Assembly: GCF_030272615.1 (NCBI RefSeq)
Contig: NC_081406.1
Location: 460,564,072 to 460,628,071, forward strand
Length of the DNA stretch: 64,000 bases
From: Cryptomeria japonica
Taxonomy: Eukaryota; Streptophyta; Pinopsida; Cupressales; Cupressaceae
Direction of reading: 5' to 3'
The notes below the pieces were generated by a model. That model was given only the letters and a program-made list of their open reading frames with translations. It was not told the DNA's origin and ran no database searches. Of the stretch, positions 33,001 through 45,117 are shown piece after piece (the first letter of the stretch is position 1; the number at the start of each line of letters is the position of its first letter). The position numbers and the translations under genes are program-made.

Positions 33001-36000
33001 GATGGAAGAGGAAAAAGGAGGAGATGCAACTAAGGATTAGAGAATGGAAGGAAGAAGAGAAAAGTAGTAGAGGTTTAGATGTGTTTTACGATCAAGTTGT
33101 AATCATCTCAGATTTAGAGTCAAATTTTAGAGTAAAGTTTAGAAATAAAAGAGATAGAAAAGAGTGATAGGAAGGATGGAGTTAGTAGAAGAATCAATAG
33201 ATGGAGAGTGACAAAGAGTTTGTGAACCATCTTGAAAGAGAGTAGGCAAATGTGAAGAGGGAAGCGAGTTCATCACCTCAAGCTAGTAACAAGAGCATAA
33301 GGAGGTAGGATCTACCTTAATTATTTGGTCATTATGCAAGGATAGTGAGTGAGTCATGAAGTTATATATAATTATTTATTAGAATAAATTTTGATTGAGA
33401 CAAGCCATGATTAGAACAAAATTGTGTGAACTCTCTTTTGAATAGCCTTATAGAGAAATGTATTATGAGGTACATATGATTAAATAACTATGAAGATGCA
33501 TGGAAAATGCTAAAGAGTGATAGGAATTGTATCATAGGTTGCTTTAGATATTCTTTAAAGGATGATCTAGTTTTTGACTTATGCAATATTCTAATGGAAG
33601 AGATAGAATCATGAAAGGAATCATTGTTAATTGTTCAAAAATTAAGTTCATGTAAATATAGATACAATAGTGAAATACTTTCTTAAGTTTGTTGATAAAC
33701 TTAGTGAAACTCTCATAGATCACCCAATCCTCTAGAAATTAAGTAAGAGGATAGAGAGAAAAACTTTGAGATTGAACCACGAAGAAGATGAAATAATAGG
33801 ATAACGACTTATTAAATAATGAAGTTATTTTGATATCACAAGGAAAGACTTACACTTGGAATTTTCCATGAAAAGTAAAGATGGTTATCGAGTGTCTCAT
33901 TTAAAAAGCCTTGTAGATAGGCGTTTATGAACTTGTATCATATTAGATTGTCGATATGGTAAATTAGTGAAGTCGGTGTGTTAAGTTTCAAATCATGAAA
34001 AGTCACATATTAGTATTAAACTAAATATGATGTTTTGAGAAAAGTGGTAAATAAACCACAACACTTGGAAAGATAGAGAGAGTTTAGATGAGATAAACTT
34101 AGAATTCTAAACCATAAGAAATGGAATGCATGTTAATGATTATGCTATGTTTTGATAATTGAATAAAAGAATGTGTACTCATTTTATTCAATTTATATGT
34201 AAGATACATACATGTGATACACCTTCTTAATATTTTTTATCTTGTCTTTAAAATTGCTTGAAAGATAGAAGGAAAATAATGTTTTCTTTTAAATGTATAT
34301 TTGATTATCCATAAAATATTGTTTCCTGTCAGATAGGATTGATTGTAATAAAAGATTTCCTCTATCAATTTCTATTCAAATGAAAGATTGTCTTCTTAGC
34401 ATAGTATTTTATCTTGCAAGAAATAGGAAGCTAGAATTGAAAGGTGAAAGATTGTCTTCTGTATGAATTTATTCTAGATTGTGTGAACAAAGCTAGATAG
34501 GCTTGTGTTTGTGGAAAGTTACCTTCCAAGACGGGTGCCGAATGTGGATTATAGAGAGAATAGTTGCTTTTCCAACTATCTATTTTTGTTGTGCATGGCA
34601 TTATACTCGGTCGAGTAATCAAATTGAATTAACCATTGAAATAACAGAATTCTTTTATTTTATCCTCTCTACCATATCCTAGATTGATAATGAATGCTTG
34701 TTTCTTAAAAGAGTTAGAAAAATGAAAATGCTTGTATCATCTAGGCACGCACCAGATTCCATCTTTCCTGTCAAATTTCTTTTGCTAAGCAATTCGTGCA
34801 GGATCGGGTATTCTTGATTGACCAAGAATTCCAGGGAAGTGTAAGCTTCAAGGTTGGGCAGAAAAAGTGCCTGAATCTTGTTCTCGTGTTCATGCTAAAG
34901 ATTGCATTGGTAATAGCCTGGGTTGCAGATCAATGGATGCATCTCACCCTTTACTTTGTATTATTTCATTATTGAACTTGCAACAACTTGAAATGCGTAA
35001 GTATTGTATGATCGAAATACTACTTTTATCAATTTTTTTGAATAAAGAATATTTATCTTTTATAGAAATTTTGTGTTTATTACGATCTAAATAGAATGAT
35101 CAAATGAAGCTATGGACGGAAAAATGGAATGAAATAGATTTCTTAATTGATTTATGAGTTTATTTAAGAATAAAGAGTATTTCAGCTATTATTTGAAGTT
35201 AGCTTGATTTACGTCTTTACATTAATTTTGTTACATGTAGTTGAAAATGCCCTTCTAGGTCCGTGTATACAAAAAAGTGTAAGCGTAGAAAAGGAATGTG
35301 AATTATTTGATAGATTGCCTCAAAGAAATAATTTCTCAACGCCTTGATTGTAGGAGATTAACAAAATGGATTTGTTGAAAAGGCTTTAGAAACATGCAAC
35401 CCAAATTAAATGGCAGGTGTGAAGTCAAAGTCTATAATATAAAAAAAATAGATAAAATGTCATTATAGGGGCATAACATCTTCAAACATGAGGCCAATGG
35501 GGATAAATATTAAAAGGGTCTAATATATTCTTAAAACTAAGCTTATGATGAAGGTCTTTAAACCTAAACATGAATTAAGCTTTGTCTCTTAATAAAAAAG
35601 TTTTGATGTGTTCCTTAAAATTTTAATTTCTATGCATCAGTGATTAATATCTTACCTTAGTCCTAAATTATGAAACAATATGTTCATATCCAAGTCAATT
35701 GTTTGACTTTGATGTATTACATACTATACACATTAATGTTCATGAGTGAATATTAAAATACTAGGAATTTCTTTGAAGATAAAATATAACTTAATTACAT
35801 GTGAGCACTATAGATCCAAACTCAACAGAAGGTCCGTATTATCTAGCTATTAAACATAACATTGATAGCTTGTAAACCAAATAATATGAAATTTTATACA
35901 AGATTATAAAGATCACACATTTTTAAATTCTCTACCAAATGACCACATAACAATCTCTAGGGCCTATTAGTATTAGTCTCAAATCTTAATACCATTTTTG

Positions 36001-37179
36001 CATAGATGTGGCCAACAAATCTAGTCTAGATCAAATTCTTATCAACTATTGAATTCGTTTTATGCCTTGTAATTTTCATACATTATAGAGAGTTGGCTAT
36101 TATAAATAGTATGTTCTATACATGCTAATCAAATTCCTTCTACATGACCTTATCTATTGAATTAATTAGACTTTTGTTTAAGTATATAGAGACCTACAAC
36201 ATCTCTAATGGGGCCAAGCATAAGTTGATAGTTGAAACACCTAAAAATTCAATAGCTATCATTCTCCACTCGTATAATAGCCATTATTTGGTACTTATAA
36301 ATCTACTATGATATCAATAGTGACCACAAGAGTGACAATGTATGTCCAGTCTCCATTAATGAGTGGCTTTAAAACATAATGAGGCATCATGGTTAATTAT
36401 TTCTTAGTTCTTCTTTCTACCATGAAATACCTAGGGTACTAATAAAAATATACCCTTCTTATTGTCTAATGTGCTTTAGCACAACACACAAAGTATAAAA
36501 ACTACTAAAATCAAAATTATAAGCAACTAATGATTACAACTATTGGATTTGACCATATAACTTCTTGATTATGGGGTACTACCCAAGAACATACCTTAAT
36601 AGTGCCATCACTAGATCATGTATTCTCTTTTTATCATAGATAAATCTTCAAGGTGATCAACACCCTTGGTGTAAAAATAGGGATATTATTAAACATGCAT
36701 TCGTAAAAGTAAACCCAAAAATTTAAATGAAAAAAAAAAATCGAACCCAAATTAGATCATACTTTCATTATTCAGATAAGAAATTTCCGTAGACAATAAC
36801 TTTTATCATTCAGGTAAGATACTTCAATAGAAAATTACTTGTTTTGTCAAAGTAGGAATATTGTTGACCTTTACAATAAATGTGTGGTTTTGTATTCACA
36901 ATTATTCTAAGTTCATTCAACATTATAGTTGTGGGATATTACTATACAGGTTATCTTGTTTTATATATGTGTAGAGTGATATTTATATAGTTTTATAGTA
37001 TTTTATTTCAATGCTTTGTTTGTATCATTTTAGCATATGATTTGATTATTTTTATGTATTTATTAATTTAAAATTTAGCTGATTAAAATAGTATATTTTA
37101 TTTTCTTGTTTAGAATCATGTTATTTCTTACTTGAATAGCTTATTCATCATCAATAAAATTATATAGAGGATTTTTATA
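30061..37179. other. Seven kilobases of AT-rich DNA without a recognised gene
   Basis: Probably old retroelement debris. Visible items: AT-rich word runs at 31640-31760 and a TATATATAT tract at 31920-31940; a hairpin at 32065-32094; a TATATATAG motif at about 32963 followed by a purine-rich stretch (32975-33190) that looks like a transcribed LTR portion. No frame longer than about 110 codons and none with a recognisable motif. No target duplications found. Confidence 0.35.
32065..32094. other. Near-perfect hairpin centred on TTAATTAA
   Basis: GACCACCCCCCTTAATTAAAGGGAGGGGTC can fold on itself around AATT (stem of about 13 pairs with one mismatch and one offset). Next to it GTCGATATTACTGTCGACCA and GTCGGTATTACCACTGACCA form a direct repeat about 42 bases apart. 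Confidence 0.7.
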
Positions 37180-37418
37180 GACAATCTTCATTATTTTGGA
37201 CAAGTTCCCTTTGTTATCTTGTATCTCCATTTTGTATCGCATTCTTAATTTTTTCTGATCCTTGAGGGATCTGGGCTAGATCGGAGGTTTTCTTCCCCCC
37301 ATTCTTTCCTACTGATGCCCACACCGAATGGAGGTGTAAATGTAATTCTATCTATTTTTTAAAAATTAATAAAATTCTTTGGCCTCGACCTTTTATCGAT
37401 CAAAAAAAAAAAAAATAC
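37180..37418 (+). mobile_element. 3' end of a LINE with poly(A) tail
   Basis: TCTGATCCTTGAGGGATCTG, a GATGCCCACACCGAATGGAG stretch, AATTAATAAAATTCTTTGGC and CTCGACCTTTTATCGATC lead into a run of A (37405-37417). A short GC-richer 3' UTR with an AATAAA-like signal and terminal poly(A) fits the end of a plant L1 LINE. No ORF2 is recognisable just upstream, so this would be a severely 5'-truncated copy. The left end is approximate. Confidence 0.55.
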
Positions 37419-39248
37419 AAATTTTCATATTTCAAATCTAATAATTCTCAGATCCAACCATTACTCACTTATATGAATGCCAAATTTTAATTTCATATAT
37501 CGAGTGTGTACATATTTTAAAATTTCATCCTAAGACATTTTCACATTATTCAAGAATGTTTTGATAGAACATTGAAAAAATTCTTCTCTTTATTTGCATA
37601 TGCATGTCATTCAATCACATCATAAATCAATCTAAAGTTAACTTTCTTATATCAATTATCATCCATTATCAAGCTAACACTTAAAGGTACATTCTAGTAC
37701 AAAACTTCAATTGGCTTACATTTGCAATATTAGGCACTTGATATAGTGATGTTCATTTTCCTATTGGTGTAAGGGCATGGTTTTGGAAAGTAAAATTCTA
37801 CAATTTATGAAGTTTTGTAAGTAAGCTTTAGATTGTGTGTGGAAGAGGTAAGATCATGCAATGGCATAAATAGTGCCACGAGTTCTTCATGATTGATAAA
37901 ACCACATTGTTTGCACATAATAGCAAAAAGATAGAGCACAAATGATTATAGTCAATGTAATGTCCACATGATAGTTGTGCATGAGTGATAGATGACAATC
38001 AAACAAGATCAATAATTAATTTTGGATGTCATTAGATTATCTAACCAATATTAACTATAACATTTTTAAGATTAGCAATGTATGTTGTGTCTTTAGGGCA
38101 TTAGATAAAGTTTATAACTTTTAATGTTGGAGCTTACTACATTGGTAATAAAATTCGGGTTTTAGCCACTAAATTATTTTATAATACCTTTTTGAGCCTA
38201 AGAAACTATGCAATATCTCATTATAAAGTTTAATAAGTATTAATTTTGTGTATATATTCAAGGTCTTGTCATTGTCCTTACAATAGGAGTTGAACCTAAA
38301 TATTCATATAGTCAAGATTGGATATGTATATATTTTATCTATAAATGTCTATTCATTGTTATTTGAGTTATTGAAAAGCATTGTTCTCATACCATCTCCT
38401 TGTTGAACACACCACATGAATGAGAGGGGAGGGGGGGAAGGGTAGAAGTGGGGGGGGGGGGATTAGTCTGGACCTAAAAGTTTACATAATTTTTAATCTT
38501 AAATTAAAGTTCAAGTCACAACTATATAAAATTACCGCTATAATAAATCATGAAAGCACAAAACACAACAAACACATGAGCACAAGATTTAAAACAATCC
38601 TTGGAGTAATTTTTTGGCACATCACTTGGAGGGAAATTTCAAACAGTCCTTATAGGTTGCAAGTTAATGCAATTTGGTAATTTTATGTAATAATGGATAC
38701 CATAAGAATAATTGGGAGAATAAAAATGGGGGTCATCCAATGGTGCTTGAGGGCCTTGAGACATTTCATGGGCTTGATTAGGAGTTGCATGAACTATATC
38801 ATCAAGTGAAGATTAGATGACTAATTCACGTGATTTGATAATGATTACAAATATGCAAGCCATTAGATCAAAGCAAGATCAATGGCCACCATTGTCTTTG
38901 CTAAATTTATATTATAAAATTATAGAAAATAACAAAAAGGAACTTATATAAGATAAATATCATCATAGGGGCATAACATCCTAAGAAGAGTGCATGTCCT
39001 AGGGGGATAGAGGCAAAATAATAATGAAAATATTGAATTGACAAATGTTACCCCAAATATGAAACCCTTGGCATGAAATATCACACAATATGTTAGTGCA
39101 TGATTTCATCAGGGAGAAACACAATGTAGTCGAACATGATTTTTGTAACAAAGTTGTATGCTTGAATGCTTTTCTCCTTGAATGCATACTTGAACTTGAA
39201 TTGCTTGATTATGCTTGGTTGAACTTGGCTTTAGAGACTTAGAGTTTG

Positions 39249-39252
<4 letters not shown>
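37419..39252. other. No gene; G-rich tract at 38408-38461
   Basis: AT-rich and unassigned. GAGGGGAGGGGGGGAAGGG and a second run of 12 G precede ATTAGTCTGGACC, and ACATGAGCACAAGATTT follows about 110 bases on. This vaguely echoes the poly-G LTRs, but without their GGGAAAAACCA landmark. A 20-base word (CAT(T/C)ATAGGGGCATAACATC) occurs here near 38963 and also near 35462. Confidence 0.35.

Positions 39253-39327
<75 letters not shown>
39253..39327. repeat. GA dinucleotide microsatellite, 75 bp
   Basis: Uninterrupted GA/AG run of about 37 units. Confidence 0.98.
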
Positions 39328-39329
<2 letters not shown>

Positions 39330-39574
39330 GTGTTTATATGTAGCTTTTAAACCTTTTCAAATTTAATTTTCAGGTAACGTTAATAAAGGTAAGTAAATTC
39401 CCACAATTTGCAAAGTCAACTTTCATCTTTTGAATTTTGAGTCTAATTTGTTTGGACAAGGGCACCCCACTCTATTCCTAGAAAAATGAGCCATGAAAAA
39501 GGTTGTGAATAGGGTAATGCATCAGTTTTAAAGAAACAATCGTAAAACTAAGTTGAATTAGGCATAAATTACTT

Positions 39575-39634
39575 GAAAAAAATACCAAAGTGGTTCCAAA
39601 CCTAGTGTCAAATTGTAAAGGTATACAATTTACG
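39575..39634 (-). mobile_element. Possible end of a gypsy LTR
   Basis: AAACCTAGTGTCAAATTGTA to TTTACGACAGTACA matches the last 60 bases of the LTR at 1433-3093 (AAACTAGGTGTTAAATTGTA to TTTATGACGTTACA). It would be the start of a minus-oriented LTR lying to the left, possibly including the GA tract. Its other end and a PBS were not found. Confidence 0.35.
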
Positions 39635-41007
39635 ACAGTACAATAACTTGTTCAATTTTTTATGTGAAATTGTTGAACTTTTTTTTTTCATTGTCACTTA
39701 GAGGCCTAGTTTGTCCCATCATGATCCTTACAGAAATATATTTTATGGTTTTTGAAAAAACATGACCACTTTTTGTGGCCCCCCTTTTTCTCACCATTTT
39801 TTTTTAAATTGTAGCTTAGAAAATAAATTTGGCGCATTATAACTCTTATTTTCATACATTTTCAATTTTATAAGTCTTTCTTTTTTTAAAAGAAAAAAGT
39901 GGCCACTTAAGAGCCCCATTTGGCCCCCCATTTTCATACACTTACTCCTAATGAAATCTTATATATAGATATTCCCCTATGGAACATATAAGATTCTTTT
40001 TATATCTCCCTCAACCACAGTTTTTAATGCTTCTATTTTCTAATGACTCTAGTGTGACTTGCTTTCTCAATCATTTTATCTTTTTGTTTTGTTTTGTTTT
40101 TTATCTTTTTATCTTGGGTTTTCTCACTACCTTGTCCTACATCCTTTTTGGTTATAGAAAATATGTATTGTCTCAATCATGCCTATAATCAATGTGATAT
40201 TTTATTTAAATTCTATCTAATTATTAATAGAGTAAGAGAAGGCCCTTATCCGTATCTTTAATTACCAAAGAAAGGAGCATAAAAGCTTCAAATCTCAACT
40301 AATAATGTTAGATGGATCATCATATTTTAGATTATTCTCATCTTGTACTTTTACAAACATTTTTAATATTTTCAATTTAATCATGATATATTGTTGTTTA
40401 ATGTGCTTGATGTATGCAAAATAGTAGATTGACCTTTTTTTATGTTAATATTTTACTTGTCGACTAGGCTCCACTTATTCTTTCTTAATATTTTGATTTT
40501 TCTTTGGAACCCATTTGAAATTAGCATCTTCAAATAAGGTGGCATCGAGATTGGTGAAATTTGCTTCCTTATTTTTCTTTGGAGCATAAATATGGAATCT
40601 TCCATGTTTTCATATATGGAGGAATGAAATTATTATTGTCTACTACTATTTTTTCCCTTTTTACCCTTTTTTTTTTTCCTTTTGATATATTCCTTTGGTA
40701 TAATTAATAAATTCTATATTTGTGTTCATAAGAAAATTCTATTTAATGTTCCTTACTCTTATAATCATAACAAATGTCACAGAGAGTGTCTAACATAATT
40801 TTCAAGTGTGAAGTGACTTGACCCTAAATTGTAATCATGATCATTTTAATCATTTGGAATATCTTTAAAATATTGTAATTATCACAAAAAAGATTTAACT
40901 AATGAATTTTTTCTTTGGTTTCATACAAAGTTTCTATTTGATGTTTGTTTCCTTTGCAATCTTATAAATTTCTTTGTTCGAGTGACAACATAATTTTCAA
41001 GTTTAAA
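39635..41007. other. AT-rich DNA, no gene seen
   Basis: Contains T-rich runs and no supported frame. Its right edge is where the copia 3' LTR homology stops, so it is either the flank of a truncated element or a later insertion. Confidence 0.35.
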
Positions 41008-41163
41008 GTAGCAATATCGACTCACTCCAAAAACTTTCCTATCGATTACAGTTCCTTCACTTAGCTCTTCCTACCTATTACAAAACATCATACAATAATA
41101 ACATTACTGCTTAATTGACATCAATAACATACCATTAATGCAATCTTCATGCAAATTCCAACA
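41008..41163 (-). mobile_element. Remnant of a copia 3' LTR
   Basis: About 155 bases matching the last part (46370-46522) of the 5' LTR of the same element: CTTCACTTAGCTCTTCCTAC, ACAATAATAACATTACTG and CAATCTTCATGCAAATTCCA. On the minus strand it begins TGTTGGAATTTGCATG. The rest of the 3' LTR is missing. Confidence 0.8.
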
Positions 41164-41177
41164 ATCTCCCCCTTTGG
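41164..41177 (-). other. Copia polypurine tract
   Basis: CCAAAGGGGGAGAT on the minus strand directly before the 3' LTR start TGTTGG. The same tract occurs beside the second copia element at about 60699. Confidence 0.8.
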
Positions 41178-41557
41178 CATTGATGGCAATACAAATATCA
41201 ATACCATTGATTGTTGTGATTGTGAATAGGAATCTTGGTTTAGAATTTACCATTGTACTCTCTTTGTCTTCATCTTGTCTTCAATTTGTCTTCAGCTACT
41301 AGCTGGTTGTACATCATACAATTCTGCTCACAATAATCACATAGTTCTTCTCCTCCTTTGACAACAATGCCAAATAAAATGTAAAACAGGCAATGTAAAA
41401 CTTCATTGTGCAGCATCAACAACCTACAACTTGATTCTCCCCCCATGGAATAACTCCACTTCTACACCAATCTTGCTGTAAAATTCTGCAAGTAGCTCTG
41501 GGACTGATGTAATCTACATCATGCTCAATTTACCTCATGAAGGGGTACAACCCCTAA

Positions 41558-43009
41558 CTAACTTCTAAGATACTCAAAAGTAGTCTTAGGAAGATGTTTA
41601 GTAAAGATATCTGCAAGTTGCTCCTTGGTAGAAACATTCTCTAAGATCACATCTTTACTTTGCACTTTTTCCCTCAAGAAATGATACTTCAATTCAATGT
41701 GCTTGGTTCGTGCATGCAAGACAGGGTTCTTTGAAATATTTATGACACTATTATTGTCACATAAGATCTTTATAGGTTTTCTAAACTTCATCTTGAAACC
41801 TTCCAAAATGTATTTCATCTAGATAGCCTGGGTACAATTCATATAAGCTGCAACATACTCAGTTTCAACAATAGATTGTGAAATACAACTCTTCTTTTTA
41901 CTACTCCATGAAACAAGTCTTCCTCCAAGAAAGAATGCTCCACCGATTGTTCTTTTCCGGTCATCAACATTACCTGCCCAATCTGCATTTGTGTACACCT
42001 TCAAATTAAAGTTTCCTCCATATGGATAGCATAATCCATAGTCAACAATACCTTTCAAATATCTAAATTTTTTGTTAGTTTCTATCAAATGTGTTTCCTT
42101 TGGATTCTTCTGAAATCTTGCAACTAGACCAATTGCATGATCTATGTCCGCTCTCCTGTGAACAACATAGTGCAATTTTCCAATCATTGACCTGTGCTCT
42201 TTCTCATCAATAGATGTGGCCTCATCTTCCTTAGACAATTTACAACCTGTAACCATTGGTGTCCCAATTGGTTTATAGTCACTCATACCAAATGTCTTGA
42301 ATACCTCTTTCACATACTTATACTGTGTGATGAAAATACGACTCTTCATTTGTTGTATTTGCAAACCTATGAATTTTTTTTATCTCCCACTAGAGATATT
42401 TCAAACTCAATTTTCATTTCATTTTGCAAAGTTATTGCTCATGTCATCATTTCCTCCAAATATGATATCATCTACAAACACTTCACTAACCAATATTTTA
42501 TCTCCTTCAGATTTAAGATATATTTTGCTATCTTCACTGATCCTATGAAATCCTATCTTCCTTAGGTGTGAATGAAGCCTTTCATACCATGTTCTTGGTG
42601 CTATTTTCAATCCATATAGTGCCTTGTGCAAATTAAATACCATGTCCTTCTTGTTTGTTAAAGCATAACCATCTGGCTGCTCAATGTATACTTCCTCTTC
42701 TAGTATTCCATTCAAAAATGTTGACTTTACATCCATCTAGTATACTTTGAATCCTTTATGAGCTGCAAAAGCCAATAAAGTTTTGACACCTTCCAGTCTA
42801 GCCACTAGTACAAAAGTCTCACCATAATCTTCTCCTTCTTCTTGTGCATAACCTTTGCAAAACAATCTAGCTTTGTCGCGAACTACAACACCATCTTCAT
42901 TGAACATGTTCATGAAAACCCACTTAGTACCTATTAAATTTTTATTTACCAATCGAGGTACTAGAGTCCATGTGTTGTTCTTCTCAATTTGTTCAAGGTC
43001 CTTCTCCAT
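41558..43009 (-). pseudogene. Copia reverse transcriptase and RNase H
   Basis: On the minus strand, WTLVPRLVNKNLIGTKWVFM, KARLFCKGYAQEEGEDYGET, MDVKSTFLNGILEEEVYIEQ, ALYGLKIAPRTWYERLHSHL and the catalytic FVDDIIFGGND give a Ty1/copia reverse transcriptase. VYTNADWAGNVDDRKRT, LVSWSSKKKSCISQSIVETE and KTKHIELKYHFLRE give the RNase H and C-terminus. Everything lies in one frame apart from a doubly shifted stretch at about 42365-42425, which ends back in frame; stops occur near 42737 and 41819. The final YLRS ends at 41558, shortly before the polypurine tract, as usual. Confidence 0.93.
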
Positions 43010-43596
43010 AGCTTTAACCCAATAATCATCACCAAATGCTTCCTTAGTAGTTTAGGCTCAATAGTGGAGATCATGCAGGAATTTTCTACGATTCTTCTTC
43101 TGGTTTGCACTCCAGCATCCTTATCTCCAATAATTTATTCAGGATTGTTATTGAGTCTCACATACCTCAGAATAAGATGATCATTATCTTTGGGTTCATC
43201 TTCATTATCATCATCTTCTTCTAAGTCTACCTGTTTTGGTTGAATTGGTACATCAAAATTTGCTTTACCAGTTTAAGGTTTCACAGGTTCTGGTTCCAAA
43301 AACAAAATGAAAGGGTCCGCTTCCTTTTTCTCTACATTGGTTTCTCCTGAGACTTTAGGATACTCATCCACTCAAACATCAACACTCTCAATGATTCTTT
43401 GTGTTCGGTTGTTAAAACACTTGTAGGCCTTACTTTTGGTGGAATAAACAAGAAATATACCTTCATCACTTTTAGCCTCAAACTTGCTAATATAGTCACC
43501 TCTCTTAATAAAATTTTTTCTACCATTTAATTCAAAAGCAGTAAGTTTACCAATAATGGAATCAAGGGCTACCTTGGTTTTGTCAATAGATTTCAA
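43010..43596 (-). pseudogene. Copia integrase C-terminal region and linker to RT
   Basis: Minus-strand ISKFEAKSDEGIFLVYSTKS and KAYKCFNNRTQRIIESVDV are the C-terminal part of copia integrase (the 'KSDEGIFLGYS' region). An acidic linker follows (QVDLEEDDDNEDEPKDNDHL) before the RT. The integrase core (zinc-binding HHCC, DDE residues) and protease are absent: the gag-like KLTAFELNG runs almost directly into this part, so an internal deletion removed the middle of the polyprotein. Confidence 0.8.
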
Positions 43597-45043
43597 CTCC
43601 TAAATGGCTGCAACTCAGATAGCATAGACTGGTAGCAGGGTTCTCAATACCTTACTACCTACTGTGGCATCATCCATTTTACCACCAACACCCTTGATCT
43701 CACCAACTATCTCTTTTATCCTCTGACCATACTGTTGGATATTCTCACCTTCCGCCATCCGTATGTCATCAAAATTCCCTCTTAGACTCCTTCCTTAGCA
43801 ATCTTCACATGTTCATTATCGCTATAAATCTCTTCAAGTTTCTTCCATACCTCACGTATAGTCTCCAGACCATGAACTATTAGGACCTAGAGGCAACTAA
43901 GAGGGGGGGGTGAATCAGTTGTCTATTAATTTCAACCCAAATATAACTTAACCAAACTTAATGCCGGTAGATAGTTTAGCAGTTAATAATAGTACCGATA
44001 AAGTTTAATTCATGAAACAGAAAGACAAATAACATACATAACACATAACACAATTATTTGTACATGGAAACCCTGTAAGGGGAAAAACCACGGTTGGAAA
44101 CCTTACCCACAATCAAATGATACTACTGTAGATAGTATGTGTGTACAAATGGGGTCTCCACATGCAGAAAGGTCAACTGTCTAGATCTCATTGCTCAATC
44201 ACAAAATGGGAGTCACACTGACTACAATTAGATGTTTAAATCCAATCATAATGTACTGCTCAAAATAACATCTTCATATGCTGGATTCAATACCAGTTAA
44301 GCTTTGTTTGTCTTCCTCATACCTTCCTTAAATCTTCAAATGATGTCTGCATGTATAGCTCTGCTTATATTCACATATATCTTATTACAATAAAATAAAT
44401 TACAAATGAATCAATATGTGATGCATCATGTCAGCTCAATACATTTACAATAGTAACAAATCATTTCCATAATGTGTCGTGTTGATCTAGAATAGATAAT
44501 GCTTGTTGGTCCATAACCTAGACCTATTTGTCGGTAACAACAAATATGCAAACTCAATTGTACCAATAATCAAATCACCAAAACCAAGTGTCCAAACAAT
44601 GTCTTTGACATAACCAAGTAATCTCCAGATGATAACAGATCATCCTTAGTGCTGGTGAACAATATAACTTGTAGGTTAACCAGATACCGGTGACTGTATA
44701 TAAGTCACTCAACATGCCAGTGAGCATAACCAAAGATCTCCACAAGGATAAGTGTTGACAATGGTTGACATCAATTACAAAACCAATGCAACACATCCAT
44801 AATACCAACATGAACATCAACATATTCAGTATCAGATAAAGAACTTATAATATCCTCTAGTGCTTGAATGTTTTCTTGTTGCTCTTCCTTCTGATCATCA
44901 GTCATAATTCCAGTAGGTGCAACATATTGAGTATTAATATGCTCCCAATATTGATTTCCAAGACAATTGATATAAATTTTCATTCTGTCACTCCATATCT
45001 TGTACTTCTCTCTATTAAACTTTATACCTTCCTTCTTCATCAT
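43597..45043 (-). pseudogene. Copia gag, interrupted by a nested LTR
   Basis: The N-terminal part (45043-44816) reads KFNREKYKIWSDRMKIYI and ends DTEYVDVH at the insertion. It resumes at 43877 with HGLETIREVWKKLEEIYSDN, GNFDDIRMAEGENIQQYGQR (one frame change before it) and KVLRTLLPVYAI, then stops, then ELKSIDKTKVALDSIIGKLT. This is the core of the plant copia Gag (UBN2-type). The CCHC zinc knuckle expected afterwards is missing, lost in the deletion that also removed protease and integrase core. Coordinates include the 933-bp nested element. Confidence 0.75.
43878..44810 (-). mobile_element. Nested solo LTR with 5-bp target duplication
   Basis: Flanked by TGAAC at 43873-43877 and 44811-44815. 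On the minus strand it starts TGTTGGTATTATGG and ends GGTCCTAATA (a decayed CA end). It has the poly-G/TGAATCA and GGGGAAAAACCACGG landmarks of the window's copia LTR family, and no internal coding sequence. It lies inside the gag of the 41008-46522 copia element and is therefore younger than it. Confidence 0.85.
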
Positions 45044-45103
45044 GATTTACAAGATCTTTACCTCAAATTGTTAGGATTAGACCTTATTGGACCTAAGAAC
45101 CTG

Positions 45104-45115
45104 GCTCTGATACCA
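45104..45115 (-). other. Initiator-Met-type PBS of the copia element
   Basis: TGGTATCAGAGC on the minus strand, two bases after the 5' LTR end ACCATCA. It fixes the element's orientation and the LTR boundary. Confidence 0.9.
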
Positions 45116-45117
45116 AT

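Noticed and set aside
32976-33167. 63-codon Lys/Arg/Glu-rich frame after a TATA-like motif
   Set aside because: A purine-rich stretch gives such composition automatically; no recognisable domain or splice structure.
38693-38706. GGATACCATAAG as a possible minus-strand PBS
   Set aside because: It reads CTTATGGTATCC, lacks the CAGAGC continuation of the initiator-Met site, and no LTR end adjoins it.
45104-45115. TGGTATCAGAGC (also at 11980) as part of a tRNA gene
   Set aside because: Only the tRNA-complementary 12 bases are present, next to LTR ends; no cloverleaf or promoter boxes, so it is a primer binding site.
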